From NCBI RefSeq assembly GCF_018595675.2, contig NZ_CP092333.1:3186001-3250000 (forward strand): 64,000 nt of DNA, given 5' to 3'. A model generated the notes under the pieces. The model was not told where the DNA came from. It worked only from the letters and a program-made list of their open reading frames with translations, and made no database searches. A program made the translations under genes and the position numbers. How positions within the stretch are numbered: the stretch's first letter is position 1; the number at the start of each line of letters is the position of its first letter. Source of the stretch: Flavihumibacter fluvii (GTDB taxonomy: Bacteria; Bacteroidota; Bacteroidia; Chitinophagales; Chitinophagaceae). This document shows, in pieces, positions 6,683 to 15,382 of this stretch.

Positions 6683-7894
6683 ATGGGTCATTATCCAAAA
6701 GATATACAACATTTTTTCCTGGCTGGCATCAATTATAAAAAATCTGATTCTGCCACCAGGAGCCGCTTTGCCATCAGCAACGACCAGTATGCCTGGATCA
6801 TTGCTGCAGCAAAGGAAAGAGGCATTGCTGAATTATTTGTATTGTCAACCTGTAACCGTACGGAAATATATGGCATCGCTCACGATATTGAGCAATTGGT
6901 GAACCTGCTCTGCGAAGCCACCGGGGAACCGGCTGACCTTTTCTATTCCATCGCTTACCTGCATCGCGGCAAAGCTGCCGTTCAGCATTTTTTTGAAGTA
7001 GCTGCCGGTCTTGATTCCCAGATCCTGGGCGACTATGAGATCGTAGGCCAGATCAAACTGGCAGTAAAATTCTCCAAGGAGCATAAAGGTATCGGACCAT
7101 TTATCGAAAGATTATTCAACCAGGTGCTGCAGGCCTCGAAACTGGTAAAAAACAATACCGAGCTCAGCAGTGGCACTGTTTCAGTGTCTTTTGCAGCCAT
7201 ACAATACCTGAAAGAACAGGTGCTGAATGCGGCCGGTAAAAATATCCTGTTGATCGGAACCGGGAAGATCGGCCGCAATACCTGCAAGAACCTCATCGAT
7301 TACCTGGGTTGCCGGCAGATCACGCTGGTGAACCGCACGTATGAAAAAGCGCAGGAACTGGCAGCAGAACTGAATATCCTGGCTTTGCCCGCCGGCCAAC
7401 TCGATGAAGCCATCTACAGCGCTGACATCATCGTTGTAGCCGCCAATGCCGAAGAACCTATTATCAGGAGTGTACAGCTTCCCGCCAATAAAACCCAATG
7501 GATCATTGATCTTTCTATTCCGAATAATGTTCATCCGGAAATAGCTTCATTAGCGGGCAAACAATTACTCAACGTAGACCAGCTATCCCGCCTGAAAGAT
7601 GAGACCCTGCAGAAGCGGCTCGAAGAAGTACCCAGGGCCATGGCCATCATCGGCGAACAAATAGCAGAGTTCCTGGATTGGGGGCATATGCGCAAACAAC
7701 TGGCCGTGCTGGGTGTGGTTAAATTGAAACTGGAAGAAATCCATACCTGTACTACCTTTACGGCAACTGAAGATCCCGCCAACAGGATCCAGAAAGTACT
7801 CAACACGATGGCAGCAAAAATGCGGACCCAAAACCAACGCGGCTGTCATTACCTGGAGGCGATCAATGATTTCATTGCATTTGGCGCAAATTAA
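6683..7894 (+). CDS. hemA: Glutamyl-tRNA reductase
   Basis: Reduces glutamate on tRNA-Glu to glutamate-1-semialdehyde with NADPH, the first committed step of tetrapyrrole synthesis by the C5 route. The 403-residue protein has the catalytic cysteine in LSTCNRTEIY (Cys57), the AAGLDSQILGDYEIVGQ segment near residue 112, the NADPH-binding LLIGTGKIGRNT near 190, and a C-terminal dimerisation helix bundle. It is the first gene of the rightward operon hemA-C-D-E-F-B-yciI-L. The start is supported by the -7 element 24 bp upstream. The next gene starts one base after the stop. Confidence 0.96.
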   Translation: MGHYPKDIQHFFLAGINYKKSDSATRSRFAISNDQYAWIIAAAKERGIAELFVLSTCNRTEIYGIAHDIEQLVNLLCEATGEPADLFYSIAYLHRGKAAVQHFFEVAAGLDSQILGDYEIVGQIKLAVKFSKEHKGIGPFIERLFNQVLQASKLVKNNTELSSGTVSVSFAAIQYLKEQVLNAAGKNILLIGTGKIGRNTCKNLIDYLGCRQITLVNRTYEKAQELAAELNILALPAGQLDEAIYSADIIVVAANAEEPIIRSVQLPANKTQWIIDLSIPNNVHPEIASLAGKQLLNVDQLSRLKDETLQKRLEEVPRAMAIIGEQIAEFLDWGHMRKQLAVLGVVKLKLEEIHTCTTFTATEDPANRIQKVLNTMAAKMRTQNQRGCHYLEAINDFIAFGAN

Positions 7895-7895
7895 G

Positions 7896-8822
7896 ATGAC
7901 AAAACAATCCATCAGAATCGGGACAAGAGACAGCCAACTGGCCGTTTGGCAGGCGACCCATGTACAGGAACTGTTACGCCAGGAGGGGTTCGGCAGTGAA
8001 TTGGTGCTGATCAAAAGTGATGGCGACCTCGACCTGGTTACTCCTTTATATGAAATGGGCGTTACCGGTGTTTTCACCAAAACGCTGGATGCCGCATTAC
8101 TCAGTAACCGCTTTGATATCGCGGTACATTCCATGAAAGATGTGCCCACCCAAATGGCCAGGGGAATAGTTTCCGCAGCTGTTTTGGAAAGGGCAAATTA
8201 TACAGACCTGCTGGTGCCAAAAACAACCCATCATTTCCTGGATGATCCGGAAAGCGTTGCTTTAATTGCAACCAGTAGCATACGCCGGAAAGCCCAATGG
8301 CTAAACAGGTATCCGCAACACAGCATCACCAACCTTCGCGGCAATGTCAATACCCGGCTGCGGAAATTGTCCGAAGAGAACTGGGATGGCGCCATATTCG
8401 CAGCAGCGGGATTGGAAAGAATTGGGCTTCGGCCGCCCCATGCCGTTGAACTGCACTGGATGTTGCCAGCACCGGCACAAGGTGCCATATTAATCGTTTG
8501 TAAGGAAGGGGATAATGATTCACTGGAAGCCTGCCTCCAGTTGAACCATGCACCCACAGACATCTGTACGCAAATGGAACGGGAATTCCTGCGAACCCTT
8601 AGTGGCGGCTGTGCAACCCCTATCAGTGCACTTGCAACAATGCAGCATGACAAGATCATATTTAAAGGGAATATATTTTCACCTGATGGAAAAGATCATT
8701 TTTCTGTGGAACTGGAAGAACCATTTGACCCGGAAACTGTTTCATTAGGCATTGTGGCAGCCCACCAATTATTACAGGAAGGCGCACAAACGATCATTGA
8801 TGAAATCAGGAACAGTGCGTGA
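7896..8822 (+). CDS. hemC: Hydroxymethylbilane synthase (porphobilinogen deaminase)
   Basis: Joins four porphobilinogen molecules into hydroxymethylbilane. From ATG 7896 the protein has 308 residues; the longer frame from 7866 would overlap hemA by 29 bp and adds ten residues not typical of the family, so 7896 is preferred. Motifs are IGTRDSQLAVWQA (residues 8-20), the catalytic Asp in HSMKDVP (Asp82), LRGNVNTRL (148-156), and GGCATPIS with Cys239, the attachment site of the dipyrromethane cofactor. It overlaps the start of hemD by 23 bp, which suggests translational coupling. Confidence 0.96.
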   Translation: MTKQSIRIGTRDSQLAVWQATHVQELLRQEGFGSELVLIKSDGDLDLVTPLYEMGVTGVFTKTLDAALLSNRFDIAVHSMKDVPTQMARGIVSAAVLERANYTDLLVPKTTHHFLDDPESVALIATSSIRRKAQWLNRYPQHSITNLRGNVNTRLRKLSEENWDGAIFAAAGLERIGLRPPHAVELHWMLPAPAQGAILIVCKEGDNDSLEACLQLNHAPTDICTQMEREFLRTLSGGCATPISALATMQHDKIIFKGNIFSPDGKDHFSVELEEPFDPETVSLGIVAAHQLLQEGAQTIIDEIRNSA

Positions 8823-9522
8823 ATCCATCAGCATATTAAGTACCCGGCCCATAGATAATGAGATCGTGCAGGATGCTGCACGGCAGGGAATCGATATAGA
8901 GGTGTTATCTTTTATTGACACCGCGCCGGTTCAAAGCATTGAAGTGACCCAGGAAGTAGAGCAGGCCTCCCTGATGGAAACCACGGTTGTATTCACCAGT
9001 ATGAATGCTGTAGAAGCCGTTACGGATATATTATTCGGGCTGGTCCCGGAATGGCAGGTCTATTGCATGGGCAATACCACCAGGCGATTAGTGGCTGGTT
9101 ATTTCGGGGAAGACAGTATTGCAGGAACTGCAGACAGTGCAGCCAACCTGGCAAAAACAATTATAGAAGATGGTGCGGCAGAGGAAGTGTTTTTCTTTTG
9201 TGGTGACCAGCGGCGGGACGAATTGCCAGGGATCTTATCCGATGCAGGCATACAGGTGAATGAAATTGTGGTATATGAAACCATTGCCACACCCCATAAA
9301 TTAACCAGTCAATTTGCCGGTGTATTGTTTTACAGTCCAAGCGCAGTGGAAAGTTTCTTCATCCATAACCGCTTACCGGAACATGCATTGGCATTTGCCA
9401 TCGGCGCAACAACAGCTAATGCCATCCGGAAATATTCCGGTAACAGGATCATCACTGCCGATGAACCCGGAAAGGAACAGTTGGTGGCCAAAGCCATTGA
9501 AATATTAGGGAGCAAAATATAA
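8800..9522 (+). CDS. hemD: Uroporphyrinogen-III synthase
   Basis: Closes hydroxymethylbilane with ring-D inversion to uroporphyrinogen III. HemD is poorly conserved; this protein of about 240 residues is identified from [11 protein letters not shown] (residues 55-66), [12 protein letters not shown] (near 130), VYETIATP and [12 protein letters not shown] (near 175), together with its place between hemC and hemE. The start is taken at ATG 8800; GTG 8815 is an alternative. The ATG lies inside hemC, so the two are probably translated in a coupled way. hemE follows after 13 bp. Confidence 0.9.
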   Translation: MKSGTVRESISILSTRPIDNEIVQDAARQGIDIEVLSFIDTAPVQSIEVTQEVEQASLMETTVVFTSMNAVEAVTDILFGLVPEWQVYCMGNTTRRLVAGYFGEDSIAGTADSAANLAKTIIEDGAAEEVFFFCGDQRRDELPGILSDAGIQVNEIVVYETIATPHKLTSQFAGVLFYSPSAVESFFIHNRLPEHALAFAIGATTANAIRKYSGNRIITADEPGKEQLVAKAIEILGSKI

Positions 9523-9535
9523 AGCACAAGAAATA

Positions 9536-10597
9536 ATGTCGAGTTTACAAAATGACCTGATCCTGCGTACGTTACGGGGAGAGAAAACAGAAAGGGTTCC
9601 CGTATGGATGATGCGGCAGGCCGGAAGGTATTTACCCCAGTACATGGTATTACGGGAGAAATACGGCTTCTTCGAAAGATGCCAGACACCAGCACTGGCC
9701 TGTGAAATAACCATCCAGCCCGTTGACATTGTAGGTGTGGATGCTGCCATCCTGTTTTCAGATATCCTGGTAGTGCCGCAGGCGATGGGTTTGGAAGTGC
9801 AGCTGATCGAAAGTAAAGGCCCGTTTTTACCCGACCCTATTAAACAATTGGCAGACCTCGATCGCGTAGTGGTTCCTGATGTGGAAGACCGGTTGCATTA
9901 TGTGTTTGATGCCATCCGCCTGATCAAGCAGGAGTTGAATGGCCGCGTGCCTTTGATCGGCTTCGCCGGTGCGCCATGGACGCTCTTGTGTTATATGGTG
10001 CAGGGAAAGGGATCCAAGACCTTTGATGAAGCCAAGGCGTTCTGCTATACCCAACCAGAAACAGCACACCGCCTGCTGCAAATGATCACCGACACCACTA
10101 TTGCCTATTTAAAAGGGCAGGTTAAAGCCGGAGCTGATATCATACAGATCTTCGATAGCTGGGGTGGATTATTGAGCCCGGCTGATTTCGAAACATTTTC
10201 ATTACAATACATCCGGCAGATCGTAGCGGCTTTGAAAGATGAAGTGCCAACGATCATCTTTGCAAAAGGTGCCTGGTTTGCCCTGGCAGAAATGGCGGCT
10301 ACCGGTGCACAGGGATTGGGGATCGACTGGTGTATACAACCTGAACGCGCCCGTGAATATGCGGGAAGTGATATTATCCTGCAGGGAAATTTTGATCCTG
10401 CACGCTTACTATCACCCATACCCGAAATAAAAAAACAGGTGCATACCATGTTGCGCGCATTTGGCGGCCATCGCCATATCGCCAACCTGGGGCATGGCAT
10501 TTTGCCGAATGTGCCGGTAGACCATGCGCGTGCATTTGTAGATGCAGTGAAGGAAAGTGAATGGTCAATGGTGAATGGTGAATGGCATTTGCGTTGA
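9536..10597 (+). CDS. hemE: Uroporphyrinogen decarboxylase
   Basis: Decarboxylates the four acetate side chains of uroporphyrinogen III to give coproporphyrinogen III. The 353-residue protein has the signatures [15 protein letters not shown] (residues 22-36), the catalytic ILFSDILV (near 70), GFAGAPWTL (near 142) and GHGILPNVP close to the end. Homologues usually end soon after that last motif. Here the final residues ([13 protein letters not shown]) are read out of heptad array C at 10557-10585, so the repeat has replaced or extended the natural C-terminus without breaking the gene. hemF follows after a 67 bp gap holding the second half of the inverted array. Confidence 0.95.
   Translation: MSSLQNDLILRTLRGEKTERVPVWMMRQAGRYLPQYMVLREKYGFFERCQTPALACEITIQPVDIVGVDAAILFSDILVVPQAMGLEVQLIESKGPFLPDPIKQLADLDRVVVPDVEDRLHYVFDAIRLIKQELNGRVPLIGFAGAPWTLLCYMVQGKGSKTFDEAKAFCYTQPETAHRLLQMITDTTIAYLKGQVKAGADIIQIFDSWGGLLSPADFETFSLQYIRQIVAALKDEVPTIIFAKGAWFALAEMAATGAQGLGIDWCIQPERAREYAGSDIILQGNFDPARLLSPIPEIKKQVHTMLRAFGGHRHIANLGHGILPNVPVDHARAFVDAVKESEWSMVNGEWHLR
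10557..10585. repeat. Heptad array C (GTGAATG type) inside hemE 3' end
   Basis: Four units: GTGAATG, GTCAATG, GTGAATG, GTGAATG. It lies inside the last codons of hemE and is the inverted complement of array D (10623-10653) with a 37-base loop. Both halves share the CAATG variant unit. Confidence 0.92.
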
Positions 10598-10622
10598 CAT
10601 TTTTAAAAGGTATACTAAAGAG

Positions 10623-10653
10623 CATTGACCATTCACCATTCACCATTCACCAT
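10623..10653. repeat. Heptad array D (inverted copy of array C)
   Basis: Units CATTGAC, then three CATTCAC, then CAT. It sits between hemE and hemF, ending 11 bp before the hemF start. With array C it can form a long hairpin at the hemE-hemF junction, where it could attenuate or process the operon transcript. Confidence 0.92.
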
Positions 10654-10664
10654 AAAAAACCACC

Positions 10665-11579
10665 ATGGGTAAAGAAAAAGACACCTGGATCGCCTACATC
10701 CATTCCCTGCAAGACCGCATCTGCACTGCCGTTGAGGCCAGTGATGGAAAAGCTGTATTTATGGAAGACGCGTGGACCCGGCCTGAAGGTGGCGGTGGCA
10801 AGACACGGGTGATCTCCAATGGTGCTGTTTTTGAAAAAGGTGGCGTGAATACTTCGGTAGTATTTGGTGAAGTAACAGATGCCATGCGCAACCAGTTAAA
10901 GATAAACGGACATAGCTGGTTCGCCTGCGGCCTGAGCCTGGTGTTGCATCCGCTGAATCCATTTGTACCAACCGTGCATTGCAATTACCGGATGTTTGAA
11001 TTATACAATGATAAAGGCGATTGCGTGGACCGCTGGTTTGGCGGCGGCACCGACCTTACGCCGTATTATCTTTTTGAAGAAGACGCGCGGCATTTTCACC
11101 AGGTCTATAAAAATGCCTGCGATCGTTTTGATCCGGAATTCTTCCCGCGTTTCAAGAAGACCTGCGACGATTATTTTGTGAACTGGCATCGCAATGAAGA
11201 ACGCCGGGGAATCGGCGGTATCTTCTATGACTACCAGCGCCCGGATGAAAACAGGGATGTGAACTGGTGGATGGATTTCGGGAAAGCCTGCGGTGATAGT
11301 TTTACAGAAGCCTACCTGCCCATCGTAGAGAAAAGAAAAAACCAACCGTATACGGCAGCCCACAAACACTGGCAGGAGATCCGCAGGGGGCGCTACACCG
11401 AGTTTAACCTGGTGCACGACCGGGGCACTTTGTTTGGATTAAAGACCAACGGCCGTATTGAAAGTATATTAATGAGCCTGCCACCCACCGTTCGGTTTGA
11501 ATACAATTACCAGCCGGAACCAGGCAGCGAAGAAGATAAATTGCTACAAGCCTGCCTGCATCCTGTGGACTGGGTCTGA
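10665..11579 (+). CDS. hemF: Oxygen-dependent coproporphyrinogen III oxidase
   Basis: Converts coproporphyrinogen III to protoporphyrinogen IX with molecular oxygen. The 304-residue protein shows EDAWTRPEGGGGKTRV (residues 28-43), FGGGTDLTPYY (near 125-135), RRGIGGIFYDY (near 183) and the C-terminal LPPTVRFEYNYQPEPGS, all canonical. It needs no metal or radical chemistry and serves aerobic growth, whereas hemN at 1041 serves low-oxygen growth. It lies in the hemA operon behind the inverted arrays C/D. Confidence 0.96.
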   Translation: MGKEKDTWIAYIHSLQDRICTAVEASDGKAVFMEDAWTRPEGGGGKTRVISNGAVFEKGGVNTSVVFGEVTDAMRNQLKINGHSWFACGLSLVLHPLNPFVPTVHCNYRMFELYNDKGDCVDRWFGGGTDLTPYYLFEEDARHFHQVYKNACDRFDPEFFPRFKKTCDDYFVNWHRNEERRGIGGIFYDYQRPDENRDVNWWMDFGKACGDSFTEAYLPIVEKRKNQPYTAAHKHWQEIRRGRYTEFNLVHDRGTLFGLKTNGRIESILMSLPPTVRFEYNYQPEPGSEEDKLLQACLHPVDWV

Positions 11580-11614
11580 AAAAAATAAATTACATTCCTG
11601 TATCAATACTGACT

Positions 11615-12589
11615 ATGTACCTGCAAAGACGAAACAGAATATTACGGCAGTCACCGGCTATCCGGTCGATGGTGGCTGAAACTGCACTGTCACCCAACGA
11701 TTTTATGGTACCCTTATTCATCGATGAAGGCCAGGGTATAAAAACCGAGATCGCTTCCATGCCAGGCTATTACCGGAACAGCCTCGATATCACCGTTGCA
11801 GAAGTGAAGGAATTGTGGGCGATGGGCCTTAAATCTGTGTTACTGTTTATCAAATGCAAAGATGAATTAAAAGACAATACAGGCAGGGAAGCCTGGAATG
11901 CGGAAGGACTGATGCAACGCAGCATCAAAGCCATTAAAGATGCTGTACCGGAAATGCTGGTGATGACCGATGTTGCGCTGGACCCATTTTCTTCATATGG
12001 CCACGACGGCATTGTAGAAAATGGCCAGGTAGTGAATGACCCTACCGTTGAAGCCCTGGTGAAAATGAGTGTAAGCCATGCAACAGCGGGTGCAGATTTT
12101 GTGGCACCCAGTGATATGATGGATGGCCGCATCGGCGCTATAAGGAAAGGACTGGAAGAAGCCGGCTACACCAATACCGGCATCATGAGTTACAGTGCAA
12201 AATATGCCTCATGTTTTTACGGGCCTTTTCGCGATGCACTGGACAGTGCACCGGGATTCGGCGATAAAAAAACCTACCAGATGGATTACGCCAACCGGAC
12301 AGAGGCCATCAGGGAAACACTTATGGATATTGAAGAAGGCGCAGATATTGTAATGGTGAAACCAGCCCTGTCTTACCTGGATATCATCCGGGATGTAAAA
12401 AATACTGTGCGCATTCCCGTTAGTGCCTACAATATCAGTGGCGAATACGCCATGATCAAGGCTGCGGCAAAAATGGGCTGGATCAATGAAGACAAAGCCA
12501 TCCTGGAGACACTGACCTCTATCAAAAGAGCCGGGGCGGACCTTATAGCCACTTATTTTGCAAAAGATGCCGTTAGGCTGTTGGGATAA
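11615..12589 (+). CDS. hemB: Porphobilinogen synthase (ALA dehydratase)
   Basis: Condenses two 5-aminolevulinate molecules to porphobilinogen. The 324-residue protein carries the two active-site lysines in YSAKYAS (Lys196) and MVKPA (Lys249). The metal loop reads DVALDPFSSYGHDG (residues 119-132), with Ala/Asp/Asp (121, 123, 131) where zinc-dependent enzymes have three cysteines. This is the aspartate-rich type, which works without the catalytic zinc and is often stimulated by magnesium. The start ATG 11615 matches the family N-terminus. It sits between hemF and the yciI-like gene in the heme operon. Confidence 0.96.
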   Translation: MYLQRRNRILRQSPAIRSMVAETALSPNDFMVPLFIDEGQGIKTEIASMPGYYRNSLDITVAEVKELWAMGLKSVLLFIKCKDELKDNTGREAWNAEGLMQRSIKAIKDAVPEMLVMTDVALDPFSSYGHDGIVENGQVVNDPTVEALVKMSVSHATAGADFVAPSDMMDGRIGAIRKGLEEAGYTNTGIMSYSAKYASCFYGPFRDALDSAPGFGDKKTYQMDYANRTEAIRETLMDIEEGADIVMVKPALSYLDIIRDVKNTVRIPVSAYNISGEYAMIKAAAKMGWINEDKAILETLTSIKRAGADLIATYFAKDAVRLLG

Positions 12590-12617
12590 CGAAAGCCATT
12601 TTTTTAAAACAATATGT

Positions 12618-12911
12618 ATGTTTATTATTGAATTAACCTACACCGTGCCCACTGCAGAGATAGATGCTGCGATGGCGCCACATATAAAATACCTGGATAA
12701 ATATTACCAGAAGGGAATTTTCCTGGCATCTGGCCGGAAAGACCCCCGCGATGGCGGGCTCATATTTGCCAAAGCTGCCAACAGGCAGGAAGTAGAAGCC
12801 ATCATTGCTGAAGACCCATTCAATACAAATGGATTGGCAACTTACCGCATCATTGAATTTAAAGCCACCAAAAAGATCAAGACCTACGACGATTTTTCAG
12901 GTGATGAATAA
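12618..12911 (+). CDS. YciI-like protein in the heme operon
   Basis: A 97-residue protein of the YCII family, a small dimeric alpha/beta (ferredoxin-like) barrel with no firmly assigned reaction. The start is set at ATG 12618 (MFIIELTYTVP), which opens the first beta strand; the longer frame from 12558 overlaps hemB. Family features are HIKYLDKYYQKGIFLASGRK (residues 22-41) and DPFNTNGLATYRIIEF. It lies 28 bp after hemB and 12 bp before hemL, so it is almost certainly co-transcribed with heme genes. Dimeric alpha/beta barrels also include the heme-handling HemQ/chlorite dismutase group, which makes a link to tetrapyrroles attractive but unproven. Confidence 0.88.
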   Translation: MFIIELTYTVPTAEIDAAMAPHIKYLDKYYQKGIFLASGRKDPRDGGLIFAKAANRQEVEAIIAEDPFNTNGLATYRIIEFKATKKIKTYDDFSGDE

Positions 12912-12923
12912 ACCCGACCATTC

Positions 12924-14213
12924 ATGAAAAATATACAGACCAGTGAAAAGCTTTTTTCACGTGCACAGCAATCAATTCCCGGTGGTGTAAATTCCCCGGT
13001 GCGTGCCTTTAAAAGCGTAGGCGGCACTCCCCTTTTTATGCAAAAGGCAAAGGGCAGTTACCTCTATGATGTAGATGGCAACCAGTATATTGATTATATC
13101 GCTTCCTGGGGTCCCATGATCCTGGGGCATGCTTATGAGCCCGTGGTAAAAGCCATCCAGGAATATGCTACCTACTCTACTTCTTATGGTGCGCCAACCG
13201 AACTGGAAATAAAAATGGCGGAACTGATCAAACGCATGGCGCCTAATGTTGACCTGATCAGGATGGTTAGCAGCGGCACAGAAGCCTGCATGAGTGCGAT
13301 CAGGGTGGCGCGTGGCTATACTGGCAGGAATAAGATCCTGAAATTCGAAGGCTGTTACCATGGGCACGCTGACTCTTTCCTGGTGAAAGCGGGCAGCGGA
13401 CTGGCGACCCTGGATATCCAAACTGTACCTGGGGTTACAGCCGGAGTTGCCAACGATACCCTCACCTGTGCCTACAATGACCTCGCTGCTGTACAGCAGC
13501 TGGCGAAGGCACATAAAGGGGAAATCGCTGCGATCATTGTGGAACCCGTTGCAGGGAATATGGGCTGCATATTGCCTGCGCCCGGATTCCTGGAAGGCAT
13601 CCGCCAGCTGTGCGATAAGGAAGGCATTGTCTTCATCTTTGATGAAGTGATGACCGGATTCAGATTAACCCCAGGCGGTGCGCAACAAAAATTAGGGGTT
13701 AATGCTGACCTTGTCACCTATGGAAAGGTGATTGGCGCAGGGATGCCTGTTGGCGCATTTGGCGGTAAACAGGAAATCATGGAGGTGGTGGCACCTATCG
13801 GCAAAGTTTACCAGGCTGGCACACTCAGCGGAAATCCAATTGCCATGATCGCTGGTTATACATTATTGTCTGAATTAGAAAAAAATCCGGCTATTTATAA
13901 TGAGCTCGATGAAAAAACCAGCTACCTGAAAAAGGGTTTGCAGGATGTTTTATCCGCCTGGGGTGAGCCCTTTGTCATCAACCATTTGGGGTCTATGATC
14001 AGCGTGCATTTCAGTGAGCATGCGATAACGGATTTTGCAAGTGCTGCTTCGGCCAACAATGCCCGTTTTGCCAAATATTTCCATGCCATGCTAGACCGCG
14101 GCATCTACCTGCCGCCATCAGCATTTGAAAGCTGGTTCCTGAATAATGCACTAACGAAAGAAGACATTGATAAAACGATTGCGGCAACAAAGGAAAGCCT
14201 CGTTACACTTTAA
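12924..14213 (+). CDS. hemL: Glutamate-1-semialdehyde 2,1-aminomutase
   Basis: Transfers the amino group within glutamate-1-semialdehyde to give 5-aminolevulinate, using pyridoxal phosphate. The 429-residue protein has [12 protein letters not shown] (residues 18-29), [14 protein letters not shown] (114-127), CYHGHAD (144-150), [10 protein letters not shown] (238-247) and the PLP lysine in [11 protein letters not shown] (Lys268). It completes the C5 pathway begun by hemA at the other end of the operon. Its last codons overlap the converging PepSY gene by 4 bp. Confidence 0.96.
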   Translation: MKNIQTSEKLFSRAQQSIPGGVNSPVRAFKSVGGTPLFMQKAKGSYLYDVDGNQYIDYIASWGPMILGHAYEPVVKAIQEYATYSTSYGAPTELEIKMAELIKRMAPNVDLIRMVSSGTEACMSAIRVARGYTGRNKILKFEGCYHGHADSFLVKAGSGLATLDIQTVPGVTAGVANDTLTCAYNDLAAVQQLAKAHKGEIAAIIVEPVAGNMGCILPAPGFLEGIRQLCDKEGIVFIFDEVMTGFRLTPGGAQQKLGVNADLVTYGKVIGAGMPVGAFGGKQEIMEVVAPIGKVYQAGTLSGNPIAMIAGYTLLSELEKNPAIYNELDEKTSYLKKGLQDVLSAWGEPFVINHLGSMISVHFSEHAITDFASAASANNARFAKYFHAMLDRGIYLPPSAFESWFLNNALTKEDIDKTIAATKESLVTL

Positions 14214-15361
14214 ACCGAAACAGGTTTTTTATTCTTCTTCCAGGTCCGGTTCAGCCACATGATCACACCCGTGATGGGAAATGTTGTGCCGAGCAGGCAA
14301 ACGATGAATCCGATTATTTTTGAAGGCAACCCAAATATTGACGCAATATGTACCGGTTTAAATGTCGCCCTCACCCTTTGACCCAGGTTACGGTCTTCCC
14401 ACCTAACAACACCAGCAAGGCTGGCAGAATAACGGTCAACAAAATAATTATCGGTTGCCGATTCATGTGTGGCGTTATTGCGCAAAACGTTCACTGAAAA
14501 TGGTGCGGTGGAATCCTTAGGTTGGTTAATGGAATAAACCACTGCGGAAGGATCAGCAGCCTTCACGGTGGCCAGAACTTCATCTGGCCCGACCTGGTCT
14601 GTGCCGGCCTTTATAGCAATGACCGGTGGCTTTGCACCCTGCATAGAAGAGTTCGTTACTGTATAGATGCCTTTATTAAACCATTCAAAAGACCATGCGA
14701 GTCCGGTGAACGCAAATACAAATAAAAAAATGGCGGAATAAAAACCGAGCACAAGGTGCAGGTCGTGGTTCACCCTTTTCCAACCTGCATCCCATTTTAA
14801 AGTAAGGCGCTGGCGCATGATGTTGCGGGTTTTGGGCCACCAGAGGATAATGCCCGTTACCAGGATCACTAAAAATACCAGGGTAGCCATCCCAACAATT
14901 AGTTTTCCCGTATCACCTTTCAACAACCAGCGATGAAGTGACATCATCGAAAAGAAAAAGCTGTCCTGGTAATTATATAACGCAATCACTTCTGCAGTAT
15001 ATGGATTGATGAATGCGGTCTTCCGGCCGCCGGCACCACCTTCCCCTTTTTTTCCTTTCTTATTATCACCTGGATTCGATTTCTCTGGCAAGGCATAGCT
15101 GAACTCTACAGATCTTGCGCGGTCGTTATACCATTTAACCCCGTTGATCTTTACGCCGGGCACCCGGACCTTCAAGGATGACTGGAGGTCTTTCAGCGGT
15201 TTTTGTATACCAGAGACGGCAACGATATACCGTTCTTTATGGAAGAGCATCTGCAATTCGGGTTCAAAAACCAGGACAGCCCCGGTGAAACAGGTCACCA
15301 TGATCACAAGGCCGGCAGCGAGTCCCAGGTACAAATGAATCCTACGGAAGAACACTTTCAT
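14210..15361 (-). CDS. PepSY-associated transmembrane protein
   Basis: A 383-residue membrane protein of the PepSY_TM family, usually encoded beside TonB siderophore receptors and proposed to act as a flavin-free or heme-bearing ferric reductase or iron-release factor in the inner membrane. Hydrophobic segments lie near residues 8-30, 145-175, 200-225 and 345-370. The first helix is preceded by RRIHLYLGL, and histidines typical of the family occur in SLHRWL and HLVLGFY. Residues 100-112 ([13 protein letters not shown]) form a low-complexity linker. The gene lies 21 bp after the TonB receptor on the same strand, so the two probably form one iron-uptake unit. Confidence 0.88.
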   Translation of the reverse strand: MKVFFRRIHLYLGLAAGLVIMVTCFTGAVLVFEPELQMLFHKERYIVAVSGIQKPLKDLQSSLKVRVPGVKINGVKWYNDRARSVEFSYALPEKSNPGDNKKGKKGEGGAGGRKTAFINPYTAEVIALYNYQDSFFFSMMSLHRWLLKGDTGKLIVGMATLVFLVILVTGIILWWPKTRNIMRQRLTLKWDAGWKRVNHDLHLVLGFYSAIFLFVFAFTGLAWSFEWFNKGIYTVTNSSMQGAKPPVIAIKAGTDQVGPDEVLATVKAADPSAVVYSINQPKDSTAPFSVNVLRNNATHESATDNYFVDRYSASLAGVVRWEDRNLGQRVRATFKPVHIASIFGLPSKIIGFIVCLLGTTFPITGVIMWLNRTWKKNKKPVSV

Positions 15362-15382
15362 ATAAGCGTGAAATTACCGGTT

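Noticed and set aside
10594-10616. TTGACA and TATACT between hemE and hemF as a sigma70 promoter
   Set aside because: The spacer is only 11 bp and this phylum uses a different promoter consensus.
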